Assembly (NCBI RefSeq): GCF_017562075.2
Contig: NC_054082.1
Coordinates: 56,896,136-56,960,135, forward strand
From: Anopheles merus
Lineage: Eukaryota; Arthropoda; Insecta; Diptera; Culicidae
Direction of reading: 5' to 3'
Length of the DNA: 64,000 nucleotides
The translations under genes were made by a program, and so were the position numbers. The notes beneath the pieces are model-generated. The model was not told the origin of the DNA and searched no databases. It was given only the letters and a program-made list of their open reading frames with translations. This document shows, piece after piece, positions 15,401 through 29,800 of this stretch (position 1 is its first letter; each line of letters opens with the position of its first letter).

Positions 15401-16992
15401 AGGGCAACGCAGCTTGGTTGGTATTCCAGAGGCTATAATTTCGATTGACTGTGTATTGAAAGGAATAAAAAATATATACTCCTAGCGACAATCCCTTTCA
15501 AAAGCAACACCGCCAGTGGTTTGTGGAAGATTGCTGTATTTCTAACACAGGCCAAAGGAAAGAGTGCTTTCCATTTCGTTTGATTACTGGGAAAAATATT
15601 ATGATCATGGTAGGGAGCACTAACGCGCACACGCGCGCCCTCTAATAACCAATCTTAACCAATATCGGCATTGATCGGCATTGATTGATCATTCGTTCTG
15701 TTTTTTCTTCAAAAGCAGAAATTAAATGAAGCAAAATATATCTGCTAAATATTATTGTAACTGTTAATAGCCATCGACTGTGTATAGCCACCGATATTAG
15801 TTACTCATCTGCAGCGTAAAACTTTAACATCTGAAGCGTAAAATTTAACAATAAAGAATAAAGCTGCAAAAATAAAGCACGACAATTATATGGTATGAAT
15901 AAATTTTTACCAATGTACAAATATATCATAATTGGTTCGTTCAATTCCCATTTTGACTGTCGATGGTCGCTGCGTCTGGCTAAAGTCACTTATATCGATT
16001 GTATGCAATTATTATACATTCTTCGTGCTATTTACACCGCTACCCTGTTTTGAGTTGTGAGTGCTTTAAATGCATATACTACTTTAATGCGGGCTTCCAT
16101 TTCGATGGCGGTCTGTTATATTGTGTCGACGCCGGTTTGTTTCTTTTTTCTGCTTTCCCCTCTACCCTCTGCGAATAGTCATGCTCGAGCTGGTAGCGAA
16201 ACAAAGATCACATGCGTAACGTTTGTTAGTCCGCAGTGCCATTACAAGTGGACATATTTCGGTGTTGGTGGACACAACAAGGAGTACGCAACAAGCGAGA
16301 TAGAATAAATTGTCGTTGGACTTGGCTGTTAAAGCTTAACACTACAAGGGAAGCGACCAAATACATATACAGGCGATCCCCGAGATACACGCTTAATGGG
16401 TACCGAAAACGACCGCAAAATACCGCGTGAAATCTCGTAATTTCCAGCCTAAATATCACTTATTTTCGTGTAATTTTGCAAGTAGTGGGTGGTTTTAGCC
16501 ACTTAATCATGTATTTGATATGATTCTGAAAGAATTTGACAGTTTTAATACTTTTGGAATGGTTGTAAACATTCGATCAAAAGGGAAATTATTTAACATT
16601 TGAAAATTGAAGAGTCAAATCAGTACAATTTGCTCAAAGAACTTTCAAATTTAGAAAATCGCGTATCTCCGAATCCGCGTAAAAGAGGTTCCGTGTCTCT
16701 CGGGAACTACCTGTACAAGCATGCAATGAATTAATGTGCTGGTGTATTTTAAAACGAAATCATTATGAGGTTGCAAACCGTTTTTTGAATTACGATACAT
16801 GATTCTTACTGCATATATATAGAGGACTTGCCGCAGAATCTACTAATCCTTGCAGAGTTTATGGTATTAAAATATTTGTGAACAAATTTGACGACTCTCG
16901 ATCGTAGTATGTTCGCATTTTCCATCCGAGTTTAGCAAAGTTATTAATGTTATTTGTGTATGGGTATGCTACTGTACAAAAGTGTTCTGTGC

Positions 16993-17049
<57 letters not shown>

Positions 17050-17090
17050 TCCTCTTCCGATTTTTCTTCCTCTCTATATCTCTCCATCTG

Positions 17091-17125
<35 letters not shown>

Positions 17126-20100
17126 GTGTCTCTCTCTCTCTATCTCTCTCGCTCTCTCTTTCGTTGAACACACGAGAAGATGAGTGCCAATCGTAATAGA
17201 GGCTGTTGGTGATCGTTGATTAAATAGTTGGTTTCACATGTACACCCCCTCCTACCAGTTCTAATTTCTGTTGTTGCTGCACATACTGCCCCATTCAAGC
17301 TTCAGTAGCAACTTCATACAACATATGAAACAGTGGTGGGTCGTGATATGCGTTGCTCGAAAGATTCAACGAATAGAGCGAATGAATGAACGAGAATAAA
17401 TGAATGAGTAGAAACGTGTGGCCGTTCGTCGTTGATTGAATTGAATACATGAATGAAAAGAGAAAAAAACAGTTACTGTCATCGTATGCCGCTGTTGTTA
17501 CACCGGCAGAAGAAATAAGATAATTCACATCACTTTAATGCTCTGCCTGTGTTCTGTGCAAAGAAACGTACATATAGCGCATTTAGGTACAGTAACTGAA
17601 AACATAGCAAGTCAAACGAATTCGACTAGGCTCTATCTGATTTACCTTGACCGTCATGGGTTCAAACCCCGAATAGACCGAGCCCCCATACGTAGGGCTG
17701 GCTATCCTGCTATGGTAACAATAAGTCACTGAAAGCCAACCCCACAAGTGGTGTATAGGCAGGCCTTGACCGACAGCGGTTGTTGTGCCAAAGAAGAAGA
17801 AGAATAAAAACAAGATACCAACAGTAATATCGAAAAAATATCAAAAATGTAACATTATAAATTGATAAACTTTATCGCATTGCAGCAAATATATTTAATT
17901 TAATGTCCATTGCTAATACGCAAATACAATGTCCGTTTTAATGTGAAACATGCTAACCTTTGCCGATATTTTACAACGATATGTGTTTTCAATTGTCTTG
18001 ATTTTCACAGTTTGAAGGCAATAGTTCCTTCCTTTTTTATAAGTGCGCTCCTAATAAAATAGGAGTTTGTATAGAGTACAATATTCAAACGACCAGATCA
18101 AAAGGACAAAAATTCAATTATGCTCCGCCCTTAGAGAGAAATGATTTTCATAGATTAAAAACAAGACCCTTCTCCCTCCTTCAATGCAGATTGAAAATAG
18201 CCATGAAAAATGACCAAGCCTATAGAAAACTTATATTTTGTGGATCTATGGAGAGAACATCTCTTGTTGCAAAATCTGCTTTTTCCTGTACTATTGTCCT
18301 TGAATCCAGTGAAACATTCAGTCACGACGAAGATGAGAAGACGAGTCTTTTTTTCACGCATTTAGAAAACAACCAAATGAACATTTGCAGCACCGTGTGA
18401 ACACTTAAATTTGACCATTCTGACCATCCTATGAATAAAGTTCAGACGGGTTTTCTGTGTTTTAATATGGCGGAATACCTCAAGCACCACACCCATACCA
18501 TTGCAGGCGAACGCTGACGAATGTAGCGGGCACTAACGGTCAGAAAACGTTGTGAGCATAAACGTGATCGTGGACCAAATAACGAGCAGCGTCATAGTCG
18601 TTACCCTTCGGTGCATTTTGGTTCGGCGTACGACTCTTTTGTTTCGGGCGTCAATCGTACATGCGAGTGAACAAATGTACGACTCACACTTTCTTGCCGG
18701 TTCGTGGCACATGTGGGCTAATGCTGCTTCAAACAGCAACAGTCCCAACGACCTACAGACAAATCGGACCCACTATCACAGTCTGCATACAAAAAAAACA
18801 CTCACACATATAAATACTCATCAGTATGTCTTACTGTAGGGTAACATTTTCCCGTGACTTAATGCTTCTCTCGTAGATGTGAGTTTATACTCAGATAAAA
18901 CAAAAACAATACCGTCGTCCTACGTCGCTACGAACGCACTGAAGTGAAACAGTGTCGAAATTGAAAGAGAATCAAAACACTGACACACACACCAACAACC
19001 AAGTGAAGGGAAATTCATGGTGCACACAGGTGCAATTCGTTACCAAAGAACAAAGCCCGTTGTTAATGGGCTTTCGAATGACACTATGAACGAAACTCAT
19101 CCAACGACCACTAAGTAAGAACGCTCGTAGTGCAACGGATTATCCGCGATACTAGTAGTCAATACTATTTAGCAACAACTATATTTAATGAGCTGTACTA
19201 AGGCGAATAAATTACAGCTAAATTGAGAGATTGTGCCTTTGACCAATGAATAATGCAACTGCTTGGAAGGATAACAAAGATTTTACAATTTTGACTCGGC
19301 ACGAATCGCAACCACAAAATGTAGCACGCTATTCACACTTAAACTTTCGATCTCAACCTTGACGCTTTATACTCTTATTTCTCTTTCTTCCGTTCATCTT
19401 TAATTCATCATTTATGATAAAACATTTCGTAGGTTATGAATTGCGTCTGCTCTAAGGAATATAGCTCGACAATTCGGATGAGCTACTTAGAAAATCAATC
19501 TGTTCAGAACTGGTGCACTTTCCCGTTTACTGAAGATCGCGATAACAAGCTTTTTCGTCTACGAGGGTGTGTAAAAAGTAAAGGATGGAACTTTTCCTTT
19601 CGTGCTCACCAGATGCCAAGATGGTTAAAAAAATTTCCTCTCGAAAGCCTTCTTGCGTGACATTGAAGCGAGTCGGCTGCCATAGCAACCGCGAAAAACT
19701 ATCGTAGACTTAAAGACCTAAACTAGTGCAAACTCTCCGGGGCGTGGAATGCAGGTGAAGGTTGTAGTAGTGTAGCTTCATAAATTTTGCGCTTGAAAAA
19801 CACGAGGCAAAGTGTGACGTAATAACGCCACGGTAGACGATCACTTTTTTGCCGAATGGCATTAGCACTATCTACCAAATCGAATACAATATTACAATCC
19901 TAATATTACTAAACGTATTCAACGGTAGGGCGGTCCCGTGTTACAGTCGTCAACTCAAACGACTCAATAACATGCCCGTCATGGGTTCAAGCCTGAAATG
20001 GACCGCCCCTCCGTTGCAAGGATTGACTATCCGGCTGCGTGATAATGAATTAACTCTCGAAAGCCTGTATAGGCCGGCATGTTCGCGTAGGATTTTACGC

Positions 20101-23100
20101 CAATTAGAAGAATAAGAAAAAGAAGAATTCAATTGAACGTGTCTTTCTTCACACGCTTTGGGAAATGACAGGCTTACAAAGACTATTGAGCAGCGCGATA
20201 CCTTATTGTTTATTATACCTGTTGAAGTTATGCTTTTCTCAACTAAAAAAGTTCAAATCAATTCAGTCGTAGCTCTGCTGGTATCTTCTTCGTTTTGGCG
20301 TAACGATCTACACGGTCATGTCGGCCTATACAGCCTCCCGATACTTATTAGTACCGAATAGAGACCGCATAGTTAGTCCTTGCCAGTCCGGTTGGAACCC
20401 ACCAGGTATCGGGAAAATTTACTCAAATTTACTCGGGAATAGCTTGCGCATGCTGCGAATCGTAAAAGAGAATGTACGTATCCCGCCTTTGCAAATAGAC
20501 AATCCCGCGACTACAAAGTTCATTTAAGCTTTCTCCCACTCTAAAAAGCATGCGCAAAGAGCTAGCTCTGATTGGCCGAGATGGAGCAAACATGTGCTTG
20601 GATCCGGATTGAAATTTGAACTTCATTCAAAACATATCGCTGATTGGTCAGCTGTATTTGGCGGGAATACACATACAATTTGGCATTGTTTTTTTTATTG
20701 CAACTGCTCCGATAACTATTTTAGCCATCAAACATTTTCTAGAAAAACATGACATCTTTTCTCAATATGTTTCTTCTCATAAATGCTAACTATTATTAAC
20801 CATACGAATTCGGGCCAACCAGCATAGAAACAATAGGATAATTGCGACTGTATAGGTTAGGTTCATCAGCTAAAAAAAGTTTACCAAAATATATTTCAAG
20901 TACAACGCTGCGTATAAACTGCGCGTTCTTTTGTTCTGGTGTACCGTGTATAGCAACAGATGCAGGTGAAATAGACAGCCACGCACATTTGTATTTGTAT
21001 CACAAATTTAAGCATTACAAACTGATTCATTCATATTGATCATATTTATTATGACTGAACTTCGTTTTGTTTCGAGCTGTGCGTTACACATTTAGACAAA
21101 AAAGTACTAAAATTTTGGACTACTTTTTGTTTATTTCTACTTCGATATTTATACGATATTCGTTTGATTACGAATGTATCAGTGCAAATGCGTTCGTTCA
21201 TAAATATCACCATCAGCATCATCATCACATCCAACGGCTAACGGCTAGCAGTATTTAAAGTTGAGTTAGTGCTTTAGTATCCGAGCAGGAAGAGCTAGCG
21301 AGTGTCATTGCAGTTTCTATCCATGAATTAACATAATTACACTGCAGCTGCCTGGTCTACGGTTGAAATCTAAACGCTATAAAACGAACCATAATCAACC
21401 AGTTTTCATAAATGATTTCAATTAATGTTAGACTCGGCACGAGCAGGTTGTACCCTTCACACAACAACATGATTTAATTGAGCACCGGAAGAGATTCGAG
21501 CAAATCTATTACCTATCAATCCAAATGATAAATAAATTATCTCAAGCTCTCTTTATTCTTCGTGTTTTGTGATGAAAAAAGCTAAATATGCTTGTAGTAG
21601 GATTCAGCGAGAATAAATATTTTCATGTTTGGTAGATATTCTAATTCATTGGGATTAGTAGTATTATTTCCTATCTATCTTTATCTGCGAACCTACCCAT
21701 GTAATATCTAGCCAAACTGCGGTTTTCACAGAAAAAATTGTGTGTTGGACCATGCTCATTTCGCGGTAGTTCAATAAAACTGAAACGCCTGCGCGACCAT
21801 GTTGTGATGTTGCAGTATCAATTTGAATATAAATGTGTCTGTGCATACTTAAACAGTTCCCAAGCGCCATCCACGTTGTATTGGTAGTTGAGCTGACGGG
21901 AAGGAAGTGAGCGAACACAGCGATGCATCAAAGATGCGCGACTCAATCAATTGACTGAATATCTTTTCCTTCGTCTCCGCCGACCACCATCAAGCTATTA
22001 CTTCGTGGTATGCCGCCAAGACGCTTAGCCGGTGTGCGTGCATAACGGTCCACATTTCCGGAGAGTGTAAGTCATACGACTTTAGCTTGAAGTTGGCACT
22101 TTGACTATACAAAATGTTGAGTAAGATAGAAAATACTAAACGGTTTCGTTTCCAGCTTCAAACCACGTTCTAATCAATCTTACGCATAGCCTCGGCTCTG
22201 TGTAGTAGGGCACGAAAAAACAAAAAGTTTAACATAGTCCAGACAAAGCATGAATTATTTTTTTAGCCGTAGAGACAATACAAACCGAACTTGTAAAAGC
22301 GAATATGAGTGAGTAAAGTCTCTTTGGTCTTTGTTATGAAAGATGACATAAATCACGTCGCAAATAATTCAAAAAGTGTGCCAAAAATATTAGAAATGCT
22401 GCGAATTTTACCATCATTTCATTATTGATAAATAATGAGAGTATCATTAAGTTAAGCACATTTAAGATCATTGCGCACTCAAAAGGCATTATCAAACTTA
22501 ATTAAATATTCAAATCATCCTAAGACAAACCTCTTGGATAGTACAAAATTCGTCACCATAACAAGCAATTGCACCATTTTTTACATTGCACGCTTCTAAA
22601 AATGTTGTTGTTAGTAATTTGGATCCGTTCAGAAACTTTCGTCAGTGCGCGCCTTCATAAATCTTTATCTGTAATGAATATTCAATTAAATTGTATGCTC
22701 TTCTTCGTATCTTCGCTCTATCTTCCGATAGTTCGTTTCTTTGCTTCCTTTCCTTTGGTGTTCTTGTGTGTCCGTAGCGAATATATGATCGAAGAAAAGA
22801 AAAAGCATCACAAGTGAGCGGATGTTAGAAATTAAACGCCGCATAAAGTTAGTGGCCGTCTTTCGTGCCTGTTGGAAAGAGGAAAGACGCCCAACAGAGA
22901 TAGAAGTAAAGCGTAAAACAACTAAAAGAACGGCAAACAACAAGAAGATCGTAGGTCGTGTTCACTCTAGTCACGCATATAATCGATAGAAGACAGAGGA
23001 AAGGCGATAGAAAAAACAAGAAAAAGCGGCTTATAACGTAAACAGCACAACACACAAAGAGAATCAAGTTGAGTAAAACTACAAACAGTTGACAAAACAC

Positions 23101-26100
23101 AAAAAAGAACGAAGACGAGGCTTCTATATCGTTGACGGCGAGCAATAATATATTTGGAAGGTAATTTGCAACAAGTTTGAATTCTGAAAATAATTTAAAT
23201 AATCAGAATCCCAGCCGATTTCCAGTAAATAGTTCGAAATCGTTAAGAATACGTATATTTTGATCTTCTTCTTCTTTGGCACAACAACCGCTGTCGGTCA
23301 AGGCCTGCCTGTACTCACTAGTGAAGTGAGCTTGGCTTTCAGTGACTTATTGTTACCATAGCAGGATAGTCAGTCCTACGTATGGGGGCACAGTCTATTC
23401 GGGATGGATATTTTGATCACATTGTTGTTATTAGTTGGTTGCTCCAACCTGTAAAAACTCCAACTTTGAAGCATTGTGTTATTTTTGACTATTTTCCAGA
23501 TGTTTAATCACACATGATGTCGGACAACGACACTACATCCGGTATAAACCGGTCTTCCTAGAATTAGTACTTCGTGCAATAGTACCTTTAGCTTAACCTG
23601 ATTATGAGTAAAATAATCTGGTTTTATGTGCGAGTACCATATTTAACAAATTTAACATATTTAACTAAATTCCATCTAAAAAGTACACTTATTATTACGT
23701 TATTTCAAAATTATTTCAGCATTTCTAAATGCACTTTTATTAACAGGTAATATTTTTCGTGTTTGAAATAGTAGATTGGCAGCATTTCATCTTAAATTAA
23801 TTGTCAAAAGCTAAATTAAAAGCCTTGTTTTCAAGTATCATAAATTGGCTTACAATTAACACTTTGCCCGCCCCTGAGGCATAAGTTTATAATGCCCTAT
23901 TCATATGGGGGATTAAAGGGGGGTTATGATTTTTACTCCTAACCTTATAATTGTCAGAGGAAACTGATGCAATTATACAAACTGGTACCACCTGGGCCAG
24001 TGACAGCCCGATACATTAATTTGCTTCAGTAAAGGAAATGCGCTACCTGTTTCGGCGAATGGCGTAATAATATGCATACTTTCAACAGTCGCCTAACATA
24101 AAATAACATAAAAAAATGCATTAGTTCCCAAATAAGATCGTACGATATTTTATCTTTGTGCAAAACGTCCTATCTCGTGACAAAAAAAGCTCCGATCGTA
24201 CTCCGATTTTTGTCCAGATCTGCTTGATCATCTGCATCTGAAACTAGTTTTTTGTGGTTACCTTTTCCTGTATGGTTGTTTGAAAAGAAGAAAAAATCAC
24301 TGATAGTGTGGCACGATGGCCGGTTGGTTAGGAAAAGGAGGCACCCCTTCCTCAATCCATGGGAAAGGAAATGAAACTAAATCACTATCACCCGATTCTT
24401 GTGCGCTTGGGGCACGAGAGCTCCATGAATGAAATGGATAAATGAATCGAGTGCGGTGAGCGGCTGAAGGAGGAAGGAGGATACCGTTTCGGTGGCGAGT
24501 TTCCTTTCAGGCCGAAAGCTCGTATGGTACCGTTCGAGTATAGGTACCGTTGCTGGGGCGGACGTTGCGGCCTCTCAGGCCGTCACCGGATGTGATTGGA
24601 TAGTGTGTGCAAGAGTGTGCAAAACCGATCACATTTATCGAAAAGGCTGCTTTATTTAAACTTCGCCTCAGAGATTCGACATTTCCCCACACACTGAAAA
24701 TGCCAACAAGGCCCGCATGCGAAACTATTCCGACCACCATACAAGATAAAACTTATACATTAAAAGCGCCAATGGATTAAACGTAGCCTCGATCGACATA
24801 TTGATACAAGAAAAAATGTCGATGCCATACTAATGGTTAAAGGCAAATTGATCCGAGATCAAAATGTCATAGGTTAGCAACAAAAAAAAACGCATATACA
24901 GGCGGTCCCCGAGATACACGGTACCTCTTATACGAGGATTCGGAGATACGCGGTTTTCCAAATTTGATAGTTCTTTGAGCAAATTGTACTGATTTGACAC
25001 ATAAATTAGCAAATGCAAAATAGTTTCCGTATCGATTGAATGTAAAATACCATAACAAAAGGTTTAAAACTGTTCAATTCAGTAAAAACATATCAAATAA
25101 TTAATTTGGTGTCTAAAACCACCCCTAACTTGCAAAATTGCACCTAAATTAGTGATATTTTGGCTGGATATCACGAGATTCGACTTACACGGAAATTCGA
25201 GATACGCGGTATTTTGCGGCTGTTTTCGGTCCCCATTAACCGTGTATCTCGGGGACCGCTTGTACGTCACTGGAATCAAAACAATAAGTTCTTTCCAATT
25301 GTAATGTTTCGATTGCGGGTGTAATTATCTTTTAGAAAACGCATTAAAAAACTGAGCCATCTGAACTTAAGAAGGCTTAAAGGCTCGCAAGTGTTTGTGA
25401 ATATGATGCAAAGAATGTATGAACGCAGATGAGCACGTGCGCCGTCAAAACGTAAGTTGTTCGTTTAGCGCACGTGTTTTCATGTCAGAATTTCGAATTC
25501 AAAGCAAGGATAATGTTTTTAACTGCAGCCCAGCTGGCGGAAGTGGCGATCATACATGGGAACAATACCTTCTAGGATCAGTTTTTTTGAAAATGAAAAC
25601 GAGAAATTCAACCAAGCTACTATAAGAAAGAGGCTCTTGCAAGTGACAAAGCTCTATGGCTCGTACCATCAACCACTTCAGCGCAAGTGTTCAAATGAGC
25701 GCGATGATACGATCCCATCGGATGTTAACAAACGAGACACAGGGCAGGGTAACCGCTTTTCTTATGTGCAGTGGCTACACTAGAACATGAGAGAACAAGA
25801 CAAAGAGAGATCGAAAATCTATGATGCACCATCCGGTCTTGGGTATCTGGTTTCATTTCCGCTCGAAAAAAAAGGTAAGGGCGACCCAAACCCACTACGA
25901 AAAGGAACACCTTCAGGTCAATGTGTGATCCAATCTGAGCAAGCGAAAGAACCGGAAGTGCGTACGATTTAATGGTGAAATGTTTATAGAAAAACCAGTA
26001 AAAAATATGTTTAAGACTGTCCGCGTGTACGAAAAATTGAAGTAAATTGAAGAACTGAACGAGCTAAGCGGGAATGAGAATTTATAATTAAGATGCGCTA

Positions 26101-26780
26101 TGTAACGGTTATTATGCATGTAGTGAGCCAATAGATAAGGTATCTTTTTTATTTGACAGTGAGAAACTGTGAATTTCATATTTCCAAAAGCCATTTCATT
26201 ACTATTTCAACGATGCTTACTCAGAAACACTTCTTGGAAACACGATGAATACTGTCCTATAACTAAATTCTATACTTTAAGGCTGGTGGTAAAATGATAG
26301 ATAACAGTATAGTCCCAGAACGAAAATGATGAATCGAACCCACATGAACATACAACAGAGTGGTTTAAGTCACTGACATTAGAAAAATGTCGCTGAATCG
26401 TCTTGGCAAATCCGCTGGATCGTTTTTCGCCACACTTGACAAAGCGCAAAACGAAACGTTTGTTTCGTTTGTTCTTCTTACATAAAATTGAACACCTTCT
26501 GTCACTCGGGAACGGGATGCGTAAGCTGAATCTGTTGTTTGTGTCTGTGTTTCTCCTGTTTATGCAACCCTTTTCTACTATCACTTCCGTTGAGTTACGA
26601 TTATGATGACCTGCTTTGTCACACTCAACCGTGAGCTCAAAATGGGGAACGATTTTTGCACCGGAAGCACTGATTTAATTGGTCACATCTCAATCCGGTT
26701 GCCTGTTCGCTGGCAGAAGGAAACTCGCATATGTGGAAGGCACAAAGATGAAGTAGTAGTAAGCGCGCTAGAAAGAGAGA

Positions 26781-26821
<41 letters not shown>

Positions 26822-29800
26822 GGATGAGAGAGAAAACAGTACCAACAGCTTCTTAAGGATAGGAAAAGTGGAAAGTGATTGGATTTTGTCTCCGCCAATC
26901 AAACACACTCGGTTCAGATTTTGATTGCCCTTCACCCAAGAAGAGAAGGAACTAAAGATACGCAGGGGACGACATCCACGGGTACGAATAACGCCACCGT
27001 GTGCAGGCACCACAGATTTTGGACAGGAAAAGACGGTGGCAGCGGTGTTGGATTACCATCTCCTGTCTTTATTGTTTCCTGTCTCAAATGGTCGCATGGG
27101 CGTCAACAGCACCGGAAATTGACCCTCAATGTAGTGGTAGACCCGAAGGAAATGGAGATATAATCAACTGGCTAGACAAAGAAAGAACCATGGAAAATAA
27201 AACAACAACAACCTGGGTCACCGTTTGCGAAGGGTTAAAACAAATGAGTTGAGACCCATGCAAAATCTCATAAAAATCTTTAATAATAAACTATAGTGTA
27301 AATGTCTCTGTGTGGAAAAAGTGATCCAAACTGTTATCATCAAAAAATAGCCACACAATGTCTTTTATTGTACCATACACATTATCGTAGCTTGTTGCGT
27401 CATGAATCAAATCGTTCAGTTTTTGTGAGTATCAATTGCTGACACAATAAATAAGCTGGAGTCATTAGTGTTTTCTCAAAGCTCCAGCAAGCGAAATGAA
27501 GAACTTGTAAAAATGTTCATCACCATCTTCAGAGCCTGTACCCTTTTGCTTTAGCTGCTCATCATTTGAAAATCATCCAATAGGTTTGAAAGGGAAGGAG
27601 AAGATATAAAAAACATGAATTCATCAAATGGGTGACAGAGTGATATAACTATTAATGTGACACCACTTGGCCAAGAGTTAAAAAGTTTCCACAGTATACG
27701 TTGAAAATACTTTTAAATAGGGGTATCGCGCAGGACATTACGTTCTCCCACCCCAGCTTTCTGTCCAGGTGGTAGCTGTGTGGAAGGAGTCGGTGTAAAC
27801 ACATATCTCTTGGGGGAAACCGAGAACAAGATAAATGCAACACATTTTAGCATTCAAATTAAAAATAAACCGTGGGAAAAAGACTAGCAAACGAACTGTG
27901 GTCGTTTCTCTGCATCAATGTCACACACACACACACACGAAGATCGCCGAAAATGAGAAACGGAATAAATAACACGCACACATGGTATGAATCCCTTCAG
28001 CTTGATGTGTATGCCAAAACAGTTTTCGTTAACGTTGTGTGTCCGAGCTGCGCGCGTGTGCAGGTGAGGTGTTCTACGCAAACGCGTTTTCTTTGCTGAA
28101 TGTGTTTAATACTCAATAAATGGGTGAAAATGTACGTTCGAATTTTTAAATGATTTGATGATTGTATCCAAATGCTCTATAATCAAATTAATATTTCACA
28201 ACTCTCGAGGAAAGCAATACAAGCGATCTCCTATGCCACACTCTTTCGCACGGATGGTACGGATTGTCGGGAATAAAAATGCGACGCAGTCAAATAATAA
28301 TAATAAACGCCCGCAGCACGATTTGGCGGCATTTGCTAGCTACAACGGTGAACCTTCCTCGACCCTCGACAGCAAGGGCATGTTACTGTGGTCTGCACCC
28401 ATATATACATATATATTCATTTAACGCATGAGTGCGTGTCCTGCACTTCAGAGTCCTTGCCTCCACCGTACCTTCGGTCCACCCCTTAACGATCTTAGAT
28501 TAGAGAGCGTGTTTCGAGGGAGTGAGGAGACAAGATCCTGCCTCCCGCGTCATACAGGTAGCTCGCTGGAAAACAGGTGTGCCTAGGTGTGTGCAGCCAA
28601 TACAACCCCGCTTCATTGCTCGTAAGTTATTCGAGGTTAATATTGGCCGCTCCTGGTGGCGACTAGGGTCCGATGATGACTTACAATTCCATCCAGAAGC
28701 TTTAGACACTGCCGATCGGGACCCTTCTGAATATAGCCGCGATCGTGCGCAAACAAAGCTGCAGGACAAAGAGAGGTTGATGTCATAAAATTAATGGGAA
28801 ATGTTCGTTTGTTAATTCGGTAAAAAATTATGTACCTTTACATAGTGCTCCCAAACGAGTCGAAACTGAGGGTGGTTTGTTTCGAAGTCAGCGTAGGGAA
28901 CCGATTAAAATCGTGGGAGAAATTTTTACTGAAGGAAACAAAATGTTAATCAGAGAGGGAACATGAAGTTCTCTTTTTCAACCAAACCAATATTATTAGT
29001 GAGAAGAGAATAATTTGTACATTTAAATTTTTGGACTTTCTGCTATTGCGTACTTTTACATTGTTGTCATAACTAGTTAGGCGTGCAAACAAACTTTTTT
29101 TTTAAATACACGTTGATTGCATCATTGCTTTTACCGTCAGCGGAGAACCATGTAAAGGTATATCGACACTGATGTGGTGCTTCGTTATCGACCTGCATTG
29201 TTGTCCAATATCCGTTTCGAACGTTTCCTTTTCCCTGGATTTCTTCCTTTTTTTTGCACACAATCTTAGAGCTTGCTAAGGTTCCCATTTGAAGAGAATC
29301 AAAATTCAATGAGACACCAGTAACTTTCCTTTTCGAAGCGAATGAAGGTATCGGATCGAAAGGTATGTTGGTATCGGTAAAATCGACCCATTGAGCATTC
29401 AAAGCTCCAAATTACGCACGAAGGTGCAATAAGACCCACTCGAAGAAAACAAGCGGATTAGACAAACTGCTGTGCACAGAGGAGCTAATCTTTCAATGAT
29501 TTCAAGAATGCTGTCCTACCTGTTGATCTGCTCTTAGACGACCTTTTATTGACATGCTTGCAAAGGCTTTGAAATGACGTCACCAAGCATTCTTTAGTTG
29601 TGGTTTTTGTGCATTTCCTTCCGATGATGATGTTCTTCACCCATTCTTCCGTGTCCGTAGATATGCGTGGGATCGTTAAACAAGATACTATCCCAAGTCA
29701 ATGGGACAATTTTGTGTCCTTTCGCATGCATTTCTTTGTCTATTTGTTCATCTTTACTAGCTCGTAAGCAGAGAACAGAGGAGCTGAAAAGGGAGCTATT

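Noticed and set aside
16947..17196. Overlapping SLSLSL and ERERER open frames on both strands
   Set aside because: They are translations of a CT/GA microsatellite, not genes. The same applies to those at about 49,127 and 26,683-27,013.
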